From NCBI GenBank assembly GCA_004154925.1, contig QJNS01000028.1, positions 124,001 to 188,000 on the forward strand: a DNA stretch of 64,000 nt, read 5' to 3'. This DNA is from Monosporascus cannonballus. Taxonomy: Eukaryota; Ascomycota; Sordariomycetes; Xylariales. Within the stretch, counting starts at the first letter, position 1. Every line of letters starts with the position of its first letter. A model generated the notes under the pieces. That model saw nothing but the letters and a program-made list of their open reading frames with translations. It was not told where the DNA came from and did not search any database. Below, in pieces: positions 1 to 13,000 of this stretch. The translations under genes were made by a program, and so were the position numbers.

Positions 1-3000
1 GGTTTGTAATTAATATTAAAACGAAAATATATAAGGTTTAGAAAATAAAGAAGTTATTTATAATAAAAGATTTGTTAAACGTTACAACGAAACGTTTTGT
101 ACGAGATTAAGGGTAGAAAAGGTTTATTAATTTTATTAGAGATACTTTTTAAACAACTTTATATAAAGTATAAAAGAATTGAAGAATTAGTTCTTAAATA
201 TATATTACGAATATAACTTAAAGGTGAACACTGAAAAGTTTAAAATTTTCAAAAGGTTATTAAGAAGATTATAATTTAAAAAGAAATATTATGGTAACTT
301 GACGAAAGTTTTAATATATTAAAAATTTCTTAAACATAAATCCTTTTATTTAATTAATTTAAATAAACCTTTTTTATAAAAGCGTAACGATTACGCTAAC
401 GTATACTTTGTAATTACTGAAATAATTATTGCAAAAATCAATCATTTTAATTAACAGATTTTCAAAACGACATATAAATCACGTAAATATAATAAATTAA
501 AAAATTACGTAATAATTTTAGAAGGTTTTTTAAATAAAAGAAAATATTCGAGATATTATAAAACGATTAGTGTTTAACGCTAATACGTAATTTAATTACG
601 TTATTAAAAGTTCTATTAATTTATGTATTTTCAATTTTTTAAAATTAATTTTAAAGATTCATCTTATTCTTTATTTCGATAAATATGTATTATCTTAATT
701 CGCATTAATCGATAATTATAAGGCGAAATATTTAATAAATATTAAATGTTTATTCTTTTCGATACATTTATATTTGATATTGTAGAATAAATAATAAAAA
801 CGAGATGCTCTTTGTTATTGATTAATGGTTTAAGAAAAGATTTAACGAAGAAGACTGTATTCAAAATATGCAATAAAATAAAATATACTTTTATTTTTAA
901 AAATATAAGAATCATAAAATATTTCTATATTAAAATTATTATCGATATTATACATAGCAAAATTAACATTTAGTATTATTATTTTAAATTCTTTAAAAAA
1001 AGAAAGAAATAATAAACATTTATTTTTACAAGATTTATAGAAATATGTAATTTAGTTTCTTTTTCGAACGTAAATCAATATTCGTTTGTGCAAATATTTT
1101 ATGAAAAACTTTCTAAAACATAATAATTATATTAATATATTTGATAAATTAAAAAAAATAAAATAAGCCTTAAAATATTTAAACAATTATTTATGCCCTA
1201 ACAAAAAACCAAAAGATTTAGAGTACTTAATGTTTAAATATTTAAAATTTATATTACTAAGACTGTTCTTTAAAAACTTTTAAAACGTTATTATAAGAAG
1301 GGTAATATATTTAAAATATACATTTGAAGGCTTAATTTCTCAATCATTTTAACATATTACCCAAAATTATTTCAATTATATTTTCGATTATTCTCGTTAT
1401 ATATATTTTTTATCAATTTAAACAGTATAATATAACCCTTTGTATTTCTTGAATTAATACTCTTTTCTATATAATAATATTACAAATTATTAGGCATTTC
1501 GAATATAAAGTAAGTACGTAATATAAATTTTGAAAACTAAAACTAAATAGAAAATAATATTGGAATAATTATAGTAAATAGATTTAAAATTTATTAAATA
1601 TAATATATCGAAAAACCAATTAAAGTTAGAATCATATTTTAAATACTAAATATGTTTTAAAGAAAGTTAATAAATCTATTAAGAATTAATAAATAAAACG
1701 TTTAAGGTAAAGTTTAAAAAGCTTTCTTATATAATATTATCCCGAATTACTTTTACGACTTATTTATATTTAATTAAATATTGATTTAATATTTCAAATA
1801 ATATTTTTCTCAATATAATTTCAATATAAGTAGCTTAATTCTAATCAATTCTACCCTCGATTACTTAGAGGTTTTTTTAAATAATATATAAATATATCTC
1901 TTAGTAAGAAACGAAAAATACATATAAACAATAAATATAAAAGGTAAATATAAACAATAAATATAAAAAATAAAAGCGGACGTTTATATCGGATATTTAG
2001 AAAAATATAGAATTTTTCATTTTTATTAATTATGAATAGCCGAATTTAAAATAGTTATTATTACATATAATATTATATTTAACGAAACGTTTTCAATTAA
2101 TTAAAAAACGGATTTTATTTTAATTATAACCTGGAAACTTATATAAACCTTCATTATTTTTAAGAACTTAATTTAAAAAGATATAGAGGTTTCGATATAT
2201 ATAATACGTAAAATAATCTCTACATTAAATTTAATAGTTTAAAAATTTGAAAAACTATATTTTCGAATTAAAAGAGTCAATAAATAATTAATTAAAAGCT
2301 TAAATTGTGGAAATTAAAAAGTCTCTAGATAAGTGTAAAATTAATCGTAAACTTTAAACTCTTATAAATATTTTTAATCCGGAAAATAACACTTAAAGAT
2401 ATGTTCAAAAAACCAAAATGTAATTATTTATAAAAATCGAGGTTTAATAATTTACTCAAAATAATAAGCTTAACAAATTTGAGTAAACCTATTCTAAAAA
2501 AGGAAATACGAAAAAAGATTTTCAAAAAATATATTTAACGAAACCTATAAATGAATTAGTTTATTCGCTTATATTTAACATTAAATATAAGATTTTAATA
2601 TATAAAATAAGTTTTAATAATTACGATGTTTTGATATTTCGTGTTCTTACGCTAAAAAGATAAAACAAAATAATTATAAGCATTTATTCGCAAAATAAAA
2701 ACGTTACGAAATCGTAAAAATCTTAGTAATATTAAAAAAGATAACGTTTGTGCGGCGAATGTTATCGTACTTTACAGAAATAACGAAATATATTTAAACT
2801 TAAATCGAAATTAAAAGAAATTATATATTTGTTTTAGTTATTATAGTATATAGTAAAATGAAAACACGAAATATTATAAATCCGTTATATGATAACCATA
2901 ATAAAAATATTTTAAAAATTTGAAAAAATAATTTTTAAAATACGTTTTCAAAAAGAATATTAAAAATATTTAAAAGTCTATACAAAACGCAATATAAAAA

Positions 3001-3781
3001 ATTATTAATAGCATAAAACAAATTTAAAGAGGTTTTTTAAAATAAATATTTATATATATGTTCGATAAAGCTAAATAATTAAAGCGTTATTTATTATATA
3101 TTTATACATATAGTAAATTTTGAAAACTCGATTAATCTATAAATATATATATTATTACGTTTATAAAGAAACCTTTTGAAGTAATTCCAATGATAATTGT
3201 AAAACATTATTTTTAAAATCGTTATTTTAATATAAAAATAAGTTTTTAAATATTTTTTATACAAAAAAATTAAACCAATTTGCGTTTTTACGAATTGCTT
3301 TAAAAGAACGAAGAATATATAAAATTCGAATAAGCTTTAATTAAACGAAAGAATTTATTTTTGCTATTATATTGAAAATCTTTTTCTATTTAAAATAATT
3401 AAAAATATATTATATTTTTAAAAAGGTTTTCTTATTTTAGAACTAATAACATGTAATTCTTTTATATTTCTTATTAACAAAACATTATTTTTATTACCGA
3501 AAATATTAGTATAAAATTAACCAATTTCTTTCAATTTCAAAAAGAAACAAAGAAACTCAAAAATTAAAATAAAATAAGTATATTTTATAATATTCGGACA
3601 ATCTAAAATATATTACATTTATTTTAATATATAATATTTATAATAAAAATTATTCAAAAGGTATAAATTTTATTTTATGTTTTTGAATAATACATTATTT
3701 AACCGTAATTTAAATAACCTTTTTATTATCGAATTTTTTATTAAATTTATTATAAAAATACATTAAAATTATTAGTAAAGT
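1..3781. other. AT-rich degraded sequence, no gene seen
   Basis: Very AT-rich DNA with stops in all frames at high density. I found no LTR, no retroelement motif, no RNA gene and no similarity to the elements further right. CpG is still present among long A/T runs, while CpA and TpG are scarce, as in the RIP-hit elements of the window. It may be an old, heavily mutated repeat or AT-rich flank. Confidence 0.6.
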
Positions 3782-3786
3782 ATTTC

Positions 3787-4200
3787 TGTTATAGGGACAG
3801 AGGTTTTCTCTTCGAGAAGACCAATCTTTAAAGTCCAGCGTAGACCTGTTACGGCTAAACTCCGGACAAGAAAGCTTAGCTCTTAAGGTGATCTGGTTAA
3901 TCTGAGTGATTTGAAACCAAATTATACAGATTACACAGATTTACAACACACTTATTTGGAGAATTGGGATATATAATAAATCGGTTTTTTATATAAATTG
4001 TAATTATTTAGTTTCGCTTTTAAGTTATTAATCTAAGCCTTTAATTAAAGGTAGCGTTTTTTTAATTAAAAGAAAAGTTTTTAAATCTTTTTAACGAATA
4101 AATCACTGAATTATTTCTCGCCCTATTATTACCTGTAAATTAAGACTCCATTTTCGATATTGCCTATATTTCTGGATGGAGGTATAATAAATTCGTTATA
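3787..4200 (+). repeat. Solo LTR of family E
   Basis: This 414-bp unit begins TGTTATAGGGACAGAGG and ends with TTCGTTATA, the RIP form of the family E end TTCGTTACA. Along its length it matches the reverse complement of the two 427-bp LTRs of element E at 31887 and 38654, including the block around GTCCAGCGTAGACC and the GGAGGTAT block near the end. It is flanked by perfect 5-bp duplications ATTTC at 3782-3786 and 4201-4205, so it is a complete insertion that lost its internal part by LTR-LTR recombination. Its orientation is opposite to element E. Confidence 0.9.
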
Positions 4201-4323
4201 ATTTCGTTATTCTTATTATATACGCTTAATTAGTAATTATATATGAATATGTAAATAAAAAAGCTGATAGTTTATTATTTATTAAAAAATATTAGTTCTT
4301 ATGAAATCCGAAATATAATAATT

Positions 4324-4513
4324 TGTTATAGGCTAGAGCTTATAGGGCAGCTTGGGCTTACGGAACGAGCTCCTTAGCCCGAGTTTATCCATATGTATAT
4401 AAGGAGCAGCCACTTTGCTGGTAGCTAGCTGTTTCTTCCTTTCCCTTTTCACCTTAAATATAAACCTTTGTCAGGCCGTACCTCCGTTTAATTTACGTAT
4501 TATGCCCGTTATA
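4324..4513 (+). repeat. 5' LTR of B1
   Basis: 190 bp, the same length as the B' LTRs at 48131-48320 and 60249-60438. It starts TGTTATAGGCTAGAGC and ends GCCCGTTATA, a RIP form of GTTACA. The preceding 5 bp are TAATT; the matching right duplication is lost with the 3' end. Confidence 0.87.
4396..4404 (+). promoter_or_regulatory. TATA box in family B LTR
   Basis: TATATAAGG lies mid-LTR and is kept in related form in the LTRs of B' (near 48200 and 60320). A pyrimidine-rich stretch follows. It is the likely core promoter of family B; the role is inferred from position. Confidence 0.45.
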
Positions 4514-4544
4514 TATATTTAAAACTATAACTTATCACAGCTTT

Positions 4545-5935
4545 CAGGAAGTTAGGTAAAAACGAAATATTTTTTAAAAATACCCTGGTTACGGATAATG
4601 GGCTAAAAAAAGTTTTATAGCAAGGTAATTACGAAGTAATATAACCGACGAAACTAAGGGCGAACCCATGGTATAAACCTTATTCGGAACCATTAAAGAA
4701 AATTTATAGCATTAGTTATTCGTAAATATACTTTAAAAACTTAATATATAATAGAAAAAATTTGCCAAACTGGTTTTTAGCTATAACAAAACGATAAGCA
4801 ATTTATTTAACCGGATAACGGAAATAAAAAATATTTTTTTACGAAAGCGGAAAAAGAAAAAGCCTTTATAAGATAAGATCTGTTTCGTTAAGAATTTACG
4901 GTAAGCTTACAGTTTAATAACGCGTTTGCAGGAACGAATTATAAGCTTATAAAATAGTTTTCGTAAAATGGGAAATAAAAAACGTTCTGTTTGTTTTTCG
5001 TTATATTCCGTACGAAAATAAAAGAAAACTGGTTTATCTCCGATTTTCTTATAATAATTTGCTTAAGTATTATAATATTTATATTTATCGAAAAATAATT
5101 ATAATTTATTATTGGTTCGTAATAAAAAGATTACGAAAGGATTTCGATATTGGTAATTTTTTTATATAAAAAATAATTTAAAAATAAATAAACGATATAA
5201 CGCGTTAAGGAGTAATTATAATGTATAAGGCAGGATAATAATTAACGGTTTTAAAATTACTTATTAGATTTTAAATTTAAGTTGGCCGAATATAAAAGTT
5301 TAACGTAACTTTTAATAATTAAGGTAATTTTTTTAAACGCCAGTATTAATACATAATTTCGTAACGCGTTAATTGCGAAAAATATGATTTATAATAATTA
5401 TAATTATTAGGTACGTAAAGTAAAAAAATAATTAATTATTTCAAAATTTTATCCGATTATTATATAAATAAAAAAATAATAACTTGGTATTCCGATAAAA
5501 GAAATAAAACGGTTAATTAGCAATAATACGTTAACTAAATTAATAAACCGGCTTAAATAATAAATATTTAATAGGACATGCTTATAACGGATATTACGTA
5601 ATTAATTACGTTAATTTCCAAATTTATAAATTAATAACGGAATAATTAAAAAATTTGATGCAGGAGTAATTCGAAATAAGGTTTGGATAACCGGCTTTAT
5701 ATAAAATGGTTTTTTAATAACGAAATAAAAGTTCGGAAATAAAAAAATAATGATTTTGTTACGCCGTTACGAATTATTCGAACTAGAAATACTTTAAATA
5801 TAAATCTGTAAAACGGTTTCGTTTAATTAAGACGGAGATTACGGTAACGAATTTGCGGAATGCCATTAACGGGGATAACGATTTGGATAACAAAAATTTA
5901 AAAAATAACCTTTATTAAAAATTGTTAATAAAGGG
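4545..5935 (+). pseudogene. gag region of B1, degraded
   Basis: This lies between the 5' LTR and the pol region and is collinear with 48345-49740 in B'. It is the expected place for the capsid/nucleocapsid gene of a gypsy element. Frames are broken every few codons. A short Cys/Tyr-rich stretch near 5755-5800 sits where a zinc knuckle would be expected, but the ligand spacing is too damaged to assign. Identity rests on position and on the B' match rather than on a preserved domain. Confidence 0.6.
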
Positions 5936-5984
5936 GGGACGTAAGAAAAGAAAAATTATAAAAAGTTAATAATAAATTAGATAT

Positions 5985-8627
5985 TACTTTTTTTATTTTA
6001 AATATTTTAATGAATAATAAATATATTTATTATTTTGCGTTAAATTAACGGTTAGTCCGCTATTTAAATTTATGTTATATACTTATTATACTTTATTAAT
6101 TAAAGCTAACGAAAAATAACGAATTTATAATAACCGTAATCCGAGAAATTATTTATATTAACGTAAATTTAGACGGCCGCCTAAAACGAATCTGGGGGTA
6201 TATAATTAAAGATTTATTTTACCCCTTTATTTTAAGAAAACCCTAGATAGAATATAATAATATTATATATAAAGCGAAATAACGGTTTATCCGTTTTACG
6301 GATAACATTATTATATCTATATTATGCGAAAAAATAACTTAATAAAAAGCTTAAGGACTGTTTAAAGGGGCGGCTATAAAAATATAAAAAAGCTTATTTA
6401 ATAGCGGCTATAATCTTCGCTGTAATTATGCGGTAAAATCGCCGTAAGAAAAACGGAAAATAATTATTTGTAATCTTTATAAAAGATATTTATAAAGTTT
6501 TAAAGGTAAAACCGTAATTAACTTTTAAGAATATAACGGAATATCTTTTTAAAAAAATACGGAAATTCCGATATTTTTTTTTACAAACGACAAAAGTTTA
6601 TTATTATTATTTTATCGTAATAATAATAACGTAATAATAAACTTAGAAATAAATATTTAAAGTTAAAAAAATAATTTTATAAAAACATTTATACGGAATA
6701 TTAAAGAAAAAGTTATTAGTTTTATATAAAATACATATAAATTTGTTTAATAAAAATTAAATTTAAATTAATAATTCTTTTATAAATACCTTAATATTAT
6801 TCGTAAGGAAATTTAACGGGAATTTACGGTTTTGCGCGGATTATAAGAAATTAAATAAAATTACGAAATAAAACCGTTATTTTTTTTCGTTAATAAAAAA
6901 ACGTTATAAGTTTTATTATAGGCCCGGTAATTTACCAATTTAACGTTTAAATAGTTTTTTACCGATTATATATTTGTTAAAAAAATAACTGAAAAATTAC
7001 GTTTTATATCCGTTTTAGGTTTTTCGAATAATTAATATCTTTATTCGGCTTTAACGGTATACCGGCTATTTTTTAACGTTATATTAACATTATATTAGAA
7101 CGTTATTTTAATAAGTTTTGCTTTACGTATATAAACGATATATTAATTTATTTGTACAGTTTTTAAGCCGACTATATAGCCAAAATTAAGTTAATATTCC
7201 GCCGTTTAGCAGAAGCAAAATTAAAGTTAGATCCGGAAAAATGCGAATTTAAAATTCAAAAAACGAAATATTTAAAATTTATTATCAAAATAAAAATAAA
7301 TTTAAAAATTAACTTTAAAAAGATAATCGGTATTTGGAAATAAAAGGTTTTTATTAACGTAAAAAGAGTTAAAAGCTTTATCGGATTTATTAATTTTTAC
7401 CGAATTTTTATAAAAAACTTTAATAAAGTAATGGTTTCCTTTTTACGATTAATTAAGAAAAGGACTTTTTTTTTGCTGAAAAAACGAAAAGTAATAGGTT
7501 TTCGATTAACTTAAAAAGCTTTTTATTACAGCGCTTATTCTTACGTATTAAAACTTCGAAAAAAAACGGTAATAAAAACAAATTATTCAGGCTATATAAT
7601 TGGAAAAAATATATTTTAATTCGATTCCTTAAGGTATTTATAATTAATTACGTATTTCTTAAAAAGGTTATTATTAATTAAATGTAATTACAAAATATAT
7701 AATACAAAGTTGCTAACTATCGTTAAAATATTGGCAAAATAGAAAAAAAATTTTAAAAGTTAATTAACCTTTTTATAATCTTAATAAACTACGCGAAATT
7801 TTAATATTTTATTAATATCCGTAAACTTATTAAAAGATAAATTTAATAAGCCGGCTTTTTATCCGCCTTTAATTTCGTACTTAAATATCGTTTTAATAAG
7901 TTGACAAACCGATCCGATATTATGTTTCGCAAATTATAAAATATACCTTACGGCGAAAAGAATATTAAATTTAAGGGGTAAATAACTCGGCTAATTAAGG
8001 AAAAATAATTATTTAACGAATTAATGCGAATTTAAAACATTTTAATGGCCGTAATTTATTTAAAGCGAGATAATAACGAACAACCGGTTATACCCCCCGG
8101 CAAAGAAATATTCTTCGAAAAAAACCTTTAAAAATATAAGATTTAGGGATTATTAAAGATAAAACCTTAAGTATAGCATACGTCGTTATGGCCTAAAAAT
8201 TACGTAATTTTCTCTTAGTTATAAACGGGGTAAAGATTTTTATAATAAAGTATTTTTTCGACCCTAGAGGTTTTTTACAATTTAAAAGATATATTTAGGT
8301 CCTTATTTAAAAACTACTTCGAACGTTACTAATTTAACGGGTATACGACTTTTATATTACCGGCCACTTAAGAAAAAACGTTACGTTAATAATATTAATC
8401 TATAATTATTATTGGCCGAAATAAACTTAGGATATACGCCGTTTCTACCATAATTGCGACGTATATAATAGGTTATACGTATAAAGGGAAACGAAAAAAA
8501 GGGTTATTACGGCCTTTACCTATTTTAAATTAATTTTATTTAGATTTTTCGGTAGATTTTATAATTCACTTACCGGCAAAGCAAAAAGAGGACCTTCGTT
8601 TTCTTATGGTATTTTACTATCGCTTAG
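5985..8627 (+). pseudogene. pol of B1: protease-RT-RNase H-integrase (5' part), degraded
   Basis: Reverse transcriptase is recognisable from FG.NGIPAIF followed by RYINIILERYF and the catalytic box at 7128-7139, which reads YIND instead of YxDD (first Asp changed to Asn). The RT connection motif VKSFIGFINFYRIFIKNF follows near 7365-7425. Further on, near 8500-8610, is the integrase entry PLPIL...FYLDFSVDFI.HLP. These domains in this order identify a Ty3/gypsy pol polyprotein that copies and integrates the element. Stops fall at former Gln and Trp codons. The integrase core is cut at 8627 by A1 and continues at 15270. Confidence 0.85.
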
Positions 8628-9015
8628 TATGACGGCTATGCGGTTTAACCAACTATTAAACCTTAGTCGTACGGGTTTATATTGGCAGGAATATCGTAAG
8701 AATCTAAGCAATAAATACAATAATCATATTACGTCTCGTAATACCAGGAGTACTTTAGGTAACGAAATTGTATTATAAGCTAAAGTTATCTAAATTATAA
8801 AAATAATAAGTATATATATTTTATTTTTATTAGCCGGATTATTAGCAGTAAATTGGTAATCCGGCTTATTAATTTACTATTAATAAATTTGTAATCCGGC
8901 TTATTGGCTTATTATTAATAAATTGGTAATCTATTACGTAACCCGCCTTATTGCATATTTGTGGTTGGATTATGGCAAACCGTTTTTAAAAGCCGTAATT
9001 TGTTAAGTTATAATA
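8628..9015 (-). repeat. 3' LTR of A1
   Basis: 388 bp, the same length as both LTRs of F. On the plus strand it starts TATGACGGCTATGCGG (from TGTGACGG) and ends GTTATAATA (from GTTATAACA). It contains repeated AGCCGGATTA / TAATCCGGCT blocks in both orientations that can form hairpins. Confidence 0.88.
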
Positions 9016-9030
9016 TGATTTTCCCCTTTA
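9016..9030 (-). promoter_or_regulatory. Polypurine tract of A1
   Basis: Reading the minus strand, AAAGGGGAAAATCA directly abuts the 3' LTR. The same position in A' (39312-39329) reads AAGAAAAAGGAAAATCA. This is the expected primer site for plus-strand DNA synthesis and confirms the minus orientation. Confidence 0.6.
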
Positions 9031-9639
9031 CAAATTTTGCTCTTAAAACTTTTCTTTTTTTTTCGGTAAACATTTATATTCGTTTAATATATCTTCCGGT
9101 ATATTTAAACGTCGTTTTCGAAAATCCGAATAAAAACTTACCTTAGTTAATTTAATTAAATTCGAAAGTTTTAACTTAATTTTTTTTATTTTATTCGGCA
9201 ACTTAATTACAAAATAATAAACGGGGTTTTTCGTTATAAAAAATGCGTTCGTCGAAGACGTTTATACGACAAAATAAGAGTCCCCGTTTTTATAATTAAT
9301 CGTTATATCACAAATTAAAAATATTAAAAAAGAAAAAATTAACGGTCGAAAACTTTTTATTTAAAACTTTTACGTATTTTTTTCGTATATATTATTAACG
9401 TTATTATTATTAATCCCAGGGTACGAAACTTATTAATTATACCTTTTAATCCTTAAATAATTTCAATGACTATGCGCGATTAAAATTAAAAATTATAATC
9501 GAAATATAGGCCGTAAATAAGGTAAATATTATTAATTAAAATACGGTAAATTAAAAACTTCCCTTTTTAAAATCTTATAGATTAAAATCCCATTATCTCG
9601 AATAATTCTATTATTATTAATAACTTTTATTAATAAATA

Positions 9640-12600
9640 TTAATTATTAATAAAATTTAAATAAATTCCCAAATACTTTCGGAATCTGCATATTTTTTCC
9701 ATTTAATCAGGTATTAGGTAAATCCATTTTATTTTCGCATATCGAAAATTTTCTTTATTTCGTATATTTATTTATTTTTTACCTTTACGTTATTTTATGT
9801 CGTATATATTTTAATTATAATTGCTATTAATTCGAATAAAAAATGTAAAAAGTTAAATAAAATTTAACTTTTGGTAGAAATTCTAATTAATACTTACTTT
9901 CTAAGAGTTTCTTAGCGATTTTATACAAACCGATATATTTGAAATCAAATTCTTTACCAGGTCGTTTTATTTAAACATTTTTTATGGTAAGGAAAACTAT
10001 TTCCTCCTTTTTAAAAATTATTTTTTTCAACCTTATCTAGTTATAATACTTATTTATTTAATTCCGTATAAATTCCAGTTCTAATTTTATCTCTTAATAT
10101 AGCTATTATAATTATTTTAATATTAAAATTACTTTAATATTAATTAAACCATTATTATATATTTTTTAATAACTTTTTAAAATAAACCAAAATTTATATT
10201 TACAAATATTATCTTAATATTTTCGTAATAACTAATATTAGAAGTTAACTATGTAATCAATAATTTCTTAATTTAATTATTTTATTTATAATTAATATAA
10301 TATCGTAAATAAATCTCCCAAATTTAATTTATCCGTTTTATTTATTTATTTATTTAAAGTTTAAATACGTTAAATAATTTGTGATTTAGGCCCATTAATA
10401 CTATAAAACTTTGCCAAAATATTAATATAAATATTAATCCTTTATTTAAAATAATTTTTATTAATAATTTATATATATTGACAATAGATTTAAAGAAAAA
10501 TATATTTTAATTATTCGATATTTATATCTTTATAATATGGGAAAAAATAAAAAACTTTCGTAAATCGGTCGACGATTACAAAAATATTATCGTAATATAT
10601 TCCTATAATTAAAATTTTTAATATAAAAAATTTAACAATAAAGTTAAATATAACTAAGTATTATGGTCGTTTTACAATTAATAACGGCTATAATTTTTCG
10701 TAGAACTTATATTGTTAAATCTTTGCTCAGGCGCAAATATTATTTTGCCGTAAAATGTATTATATTATTAATTTCAATTTTTTAAAAAAAATATATGTTA
10801 AAATTGTTTTTAGGTTTTGTAAATCCCTCGATATCTATATAATTAATATTCGTATATTTTTCGTACTAAATCCTTTTGGTATGCCTTTAATATTTATATT
10901 TTATCTATGTTTTGCTTTTTTAAAAAATTATTATTATATTATTAAGTCTTTTAATACATATTAAAAGGTACTGCCCGAAATATCGTAATTTATTATAAGC
11001 GTAAATATCCTTTTATAATAATATCGAAAATTATATAATTAATTTTAATTAATTTCTTTTCAAATTTTAATTACCTGCTTAAAATATTTATTCTGTTATT
11101 TTTTAAACCTTTTTTTATAAATAATAACGGAATTAAAATTCGGCAATTTTTCTGCATATCTTAATTATTATCCTATAAATTTCCTAATCGTAATAAATCG
11201 GGTAAAATTTCAATAATCCGTATAAACTTTAATCTAATATAAATTTCCTTTTGAGAAATGCCTAAATTCTCGAAATACCATAATAATAACCATAAATTCC
11301 TTATCTAAAATACCGTAATTAAGTTCGGTTCCTTTTAATTTGTACGAAAAGAATATAATAAGGTATAATTTACTTTAATTATCTCGTTATCCGATTATTA
11401 CGTTTAACGTATAATCCGAAACATCGGTTTTTAATTTAACGAAATAATTTAAATCGTATATAATTAGTACTGACTCGTTAATAATCGTATCCTTAATATC
11501 GTAAAATACTTTTTCCGTATCTGGCGTCCATTTAAATATCTTTTTTTTTCTTTGTAAAATTTATTAGGCGTATAATTATCTTATTAAAATTTCGAATAAA
11601 TTTCCTGTAATAATTGGCGAATCTAAAAAATGCCTATACCTTTTTAACTATCGTTAATATTTGCCATTTTATAACTGTAACAATTTTCTTAAGGTCTATT
11701 CTGATATATTCTAGGATAATAATATGTCCTAGATATTCCACTTTCTATATATGGAACTAACTCTTTTCTATATTAACAAATAACCTTACGTCCTGTAAAA
11801 CTTAAAAAATCTTATAAACGTATTTTACGTATATTTTTTCCGTTTTTAAAATAATAAGAATATTATCGAAATAGTAAATAATAAAAATATTAAAATATTC
11901 TCGTACTACGTAATTAACCATTCGATAAAAAGTTACTAATATATTGGTAAGTCTTATTAATATAACGAAATATTCAAATAATCTGTATTTTATTTTAAAA
12001 GCTATTTTTATTCGTATCTTTTTTAATTTTAATAAGGTTATATCCATCTTTAAAGTCAAATATTATAATCCATTTAACTTCATAAAATTAATCTTTTATT
12101 TCCGTAATGAGGGGTAATAATATTCGATCCTTAATAATAATATTGTTTAATTATTAATAATTAACTAAAGTCGTAATTTTCCGTTTTTTTTCGGTATGAA
12201 AAATATCGGATATCCTGTTAATAATTTCGAAAATTAAATTTATTTTTTCTGTAACCGATTTTCAAGGTATTCTTTAAGAATACGTAATTCGTTTCCGTTA
12301 AAATTATAAATAAGGTAAAACTTTATCGAAAATCCTTCCTTAAAAACGACTTCGTAATCTTATTTCTTATATTTTAATAATTTTATATCGAGCTTTTTCC
12401 TAAAAAGCTACTTATATCTATGATATTATGGTAATATATTAATTAAATCCTTTAATTTTTAAAGCTATTATTCTTTTTTTAAATCGTTATTTAATTATTC
12501 TAATTTCGCTTTAATAATAATAACGATAAGTCGTATTCTTTTTTAATACTCATTTTTTTCTTATTTTTTATTCCTTTAGATAATAAAGTTTCTATCGTAT

Positions 12601-13000
12601 CCTTATATTTACATATGTCGTTAATATCGATTAAATATTAAAGTCTTAAATTTTTTATCTGTTAATAAAATATAAAATAAATCTTACTTAATTAATTCCT
12701 TTATTAATTAAAATTTCGTACCACCGTATTTATAATAATCTTAAAATCATATCGTAATTTCCGAATAAAGCGATATCGAAATTAATTATTTAATATTATT
12801 TTTTAATAAAAATCTTAAAATAATTAATTTTGCGTAAAGCTTTCCCGTTATCGTAAACGAATTTCTAACCTTTAATATTCGTTATTATATAAGATTTTAA
12901 TATATATCTTCATCATAGTTTAAACTTATTAATTATATTTAGTATAATATAATTCCCGCTTAAAGCTTCGTAATCCACTATTGCGGTATACCAATGTATT
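9640..13000 (-). pseudogene. pol of A1: protease-RT-RNase H-integrase-chromodomain, degraded
   Basis: On the minus strand, the 85-codon open stretch 11802-12059 is the RT palm: F.ILIRLTNILVTFYRMVN, then YFDN at 11862-11873 (first Asp kept, second changed to Asn). An integrase C-terminal stretch lies near 9880-9980 (FDFKYIGLYKIAKKLLESKY), followed near 9660-9760 by a chromodomain remnant (MRK.NGFT.YLIKWKKYADSE). The order RT, integrase, chromodomain is that of a chromovirus pol. Most stops replace Gln or Trp codons. The protease boundary near 12700-13000 is inferred from spacing. Confidence 0.82.

Larger units (their letters stand above)
4324..8627 (+). mobile_element. Ty3/gypsy chromovirus B1, left part (RIP-degraded)
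   Basis: 5' LTR, gag region and most of pol of a chromovirus on the plus strand. It is collinear with the second copy B' at 48131-52443. The element is broken at 8627 by the insertion of A1 and resumes at 15270. No open frame of useful length remains: most stops sit at positions where Gln or Trp would be expected. The 3' end (chromodomain, polypurine tract and 3' LTR, all visible in B') is missing here because the sequence switches to element F at 15760. Confidence 0.88.

Noticed and set aside
1..3781. Centromere-like AT-rich DNA
   Set aside because: AT-rich and RIP-like, but nothing specific supports a centromere call from sequence alone.
8961..9146. 61-codon open frame, with a similar 61-codon frame at 21932-22117 on the other strand
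   Set aside because: Both span the inner edge of a 3' LTR in A1 and F and are alike because the DNA is homologous. No known domain; it does not match the coiled-coil part of the antisense frames. Treated as a shadow, though an N-terminal exon of the antisense gene cannot be excluded.
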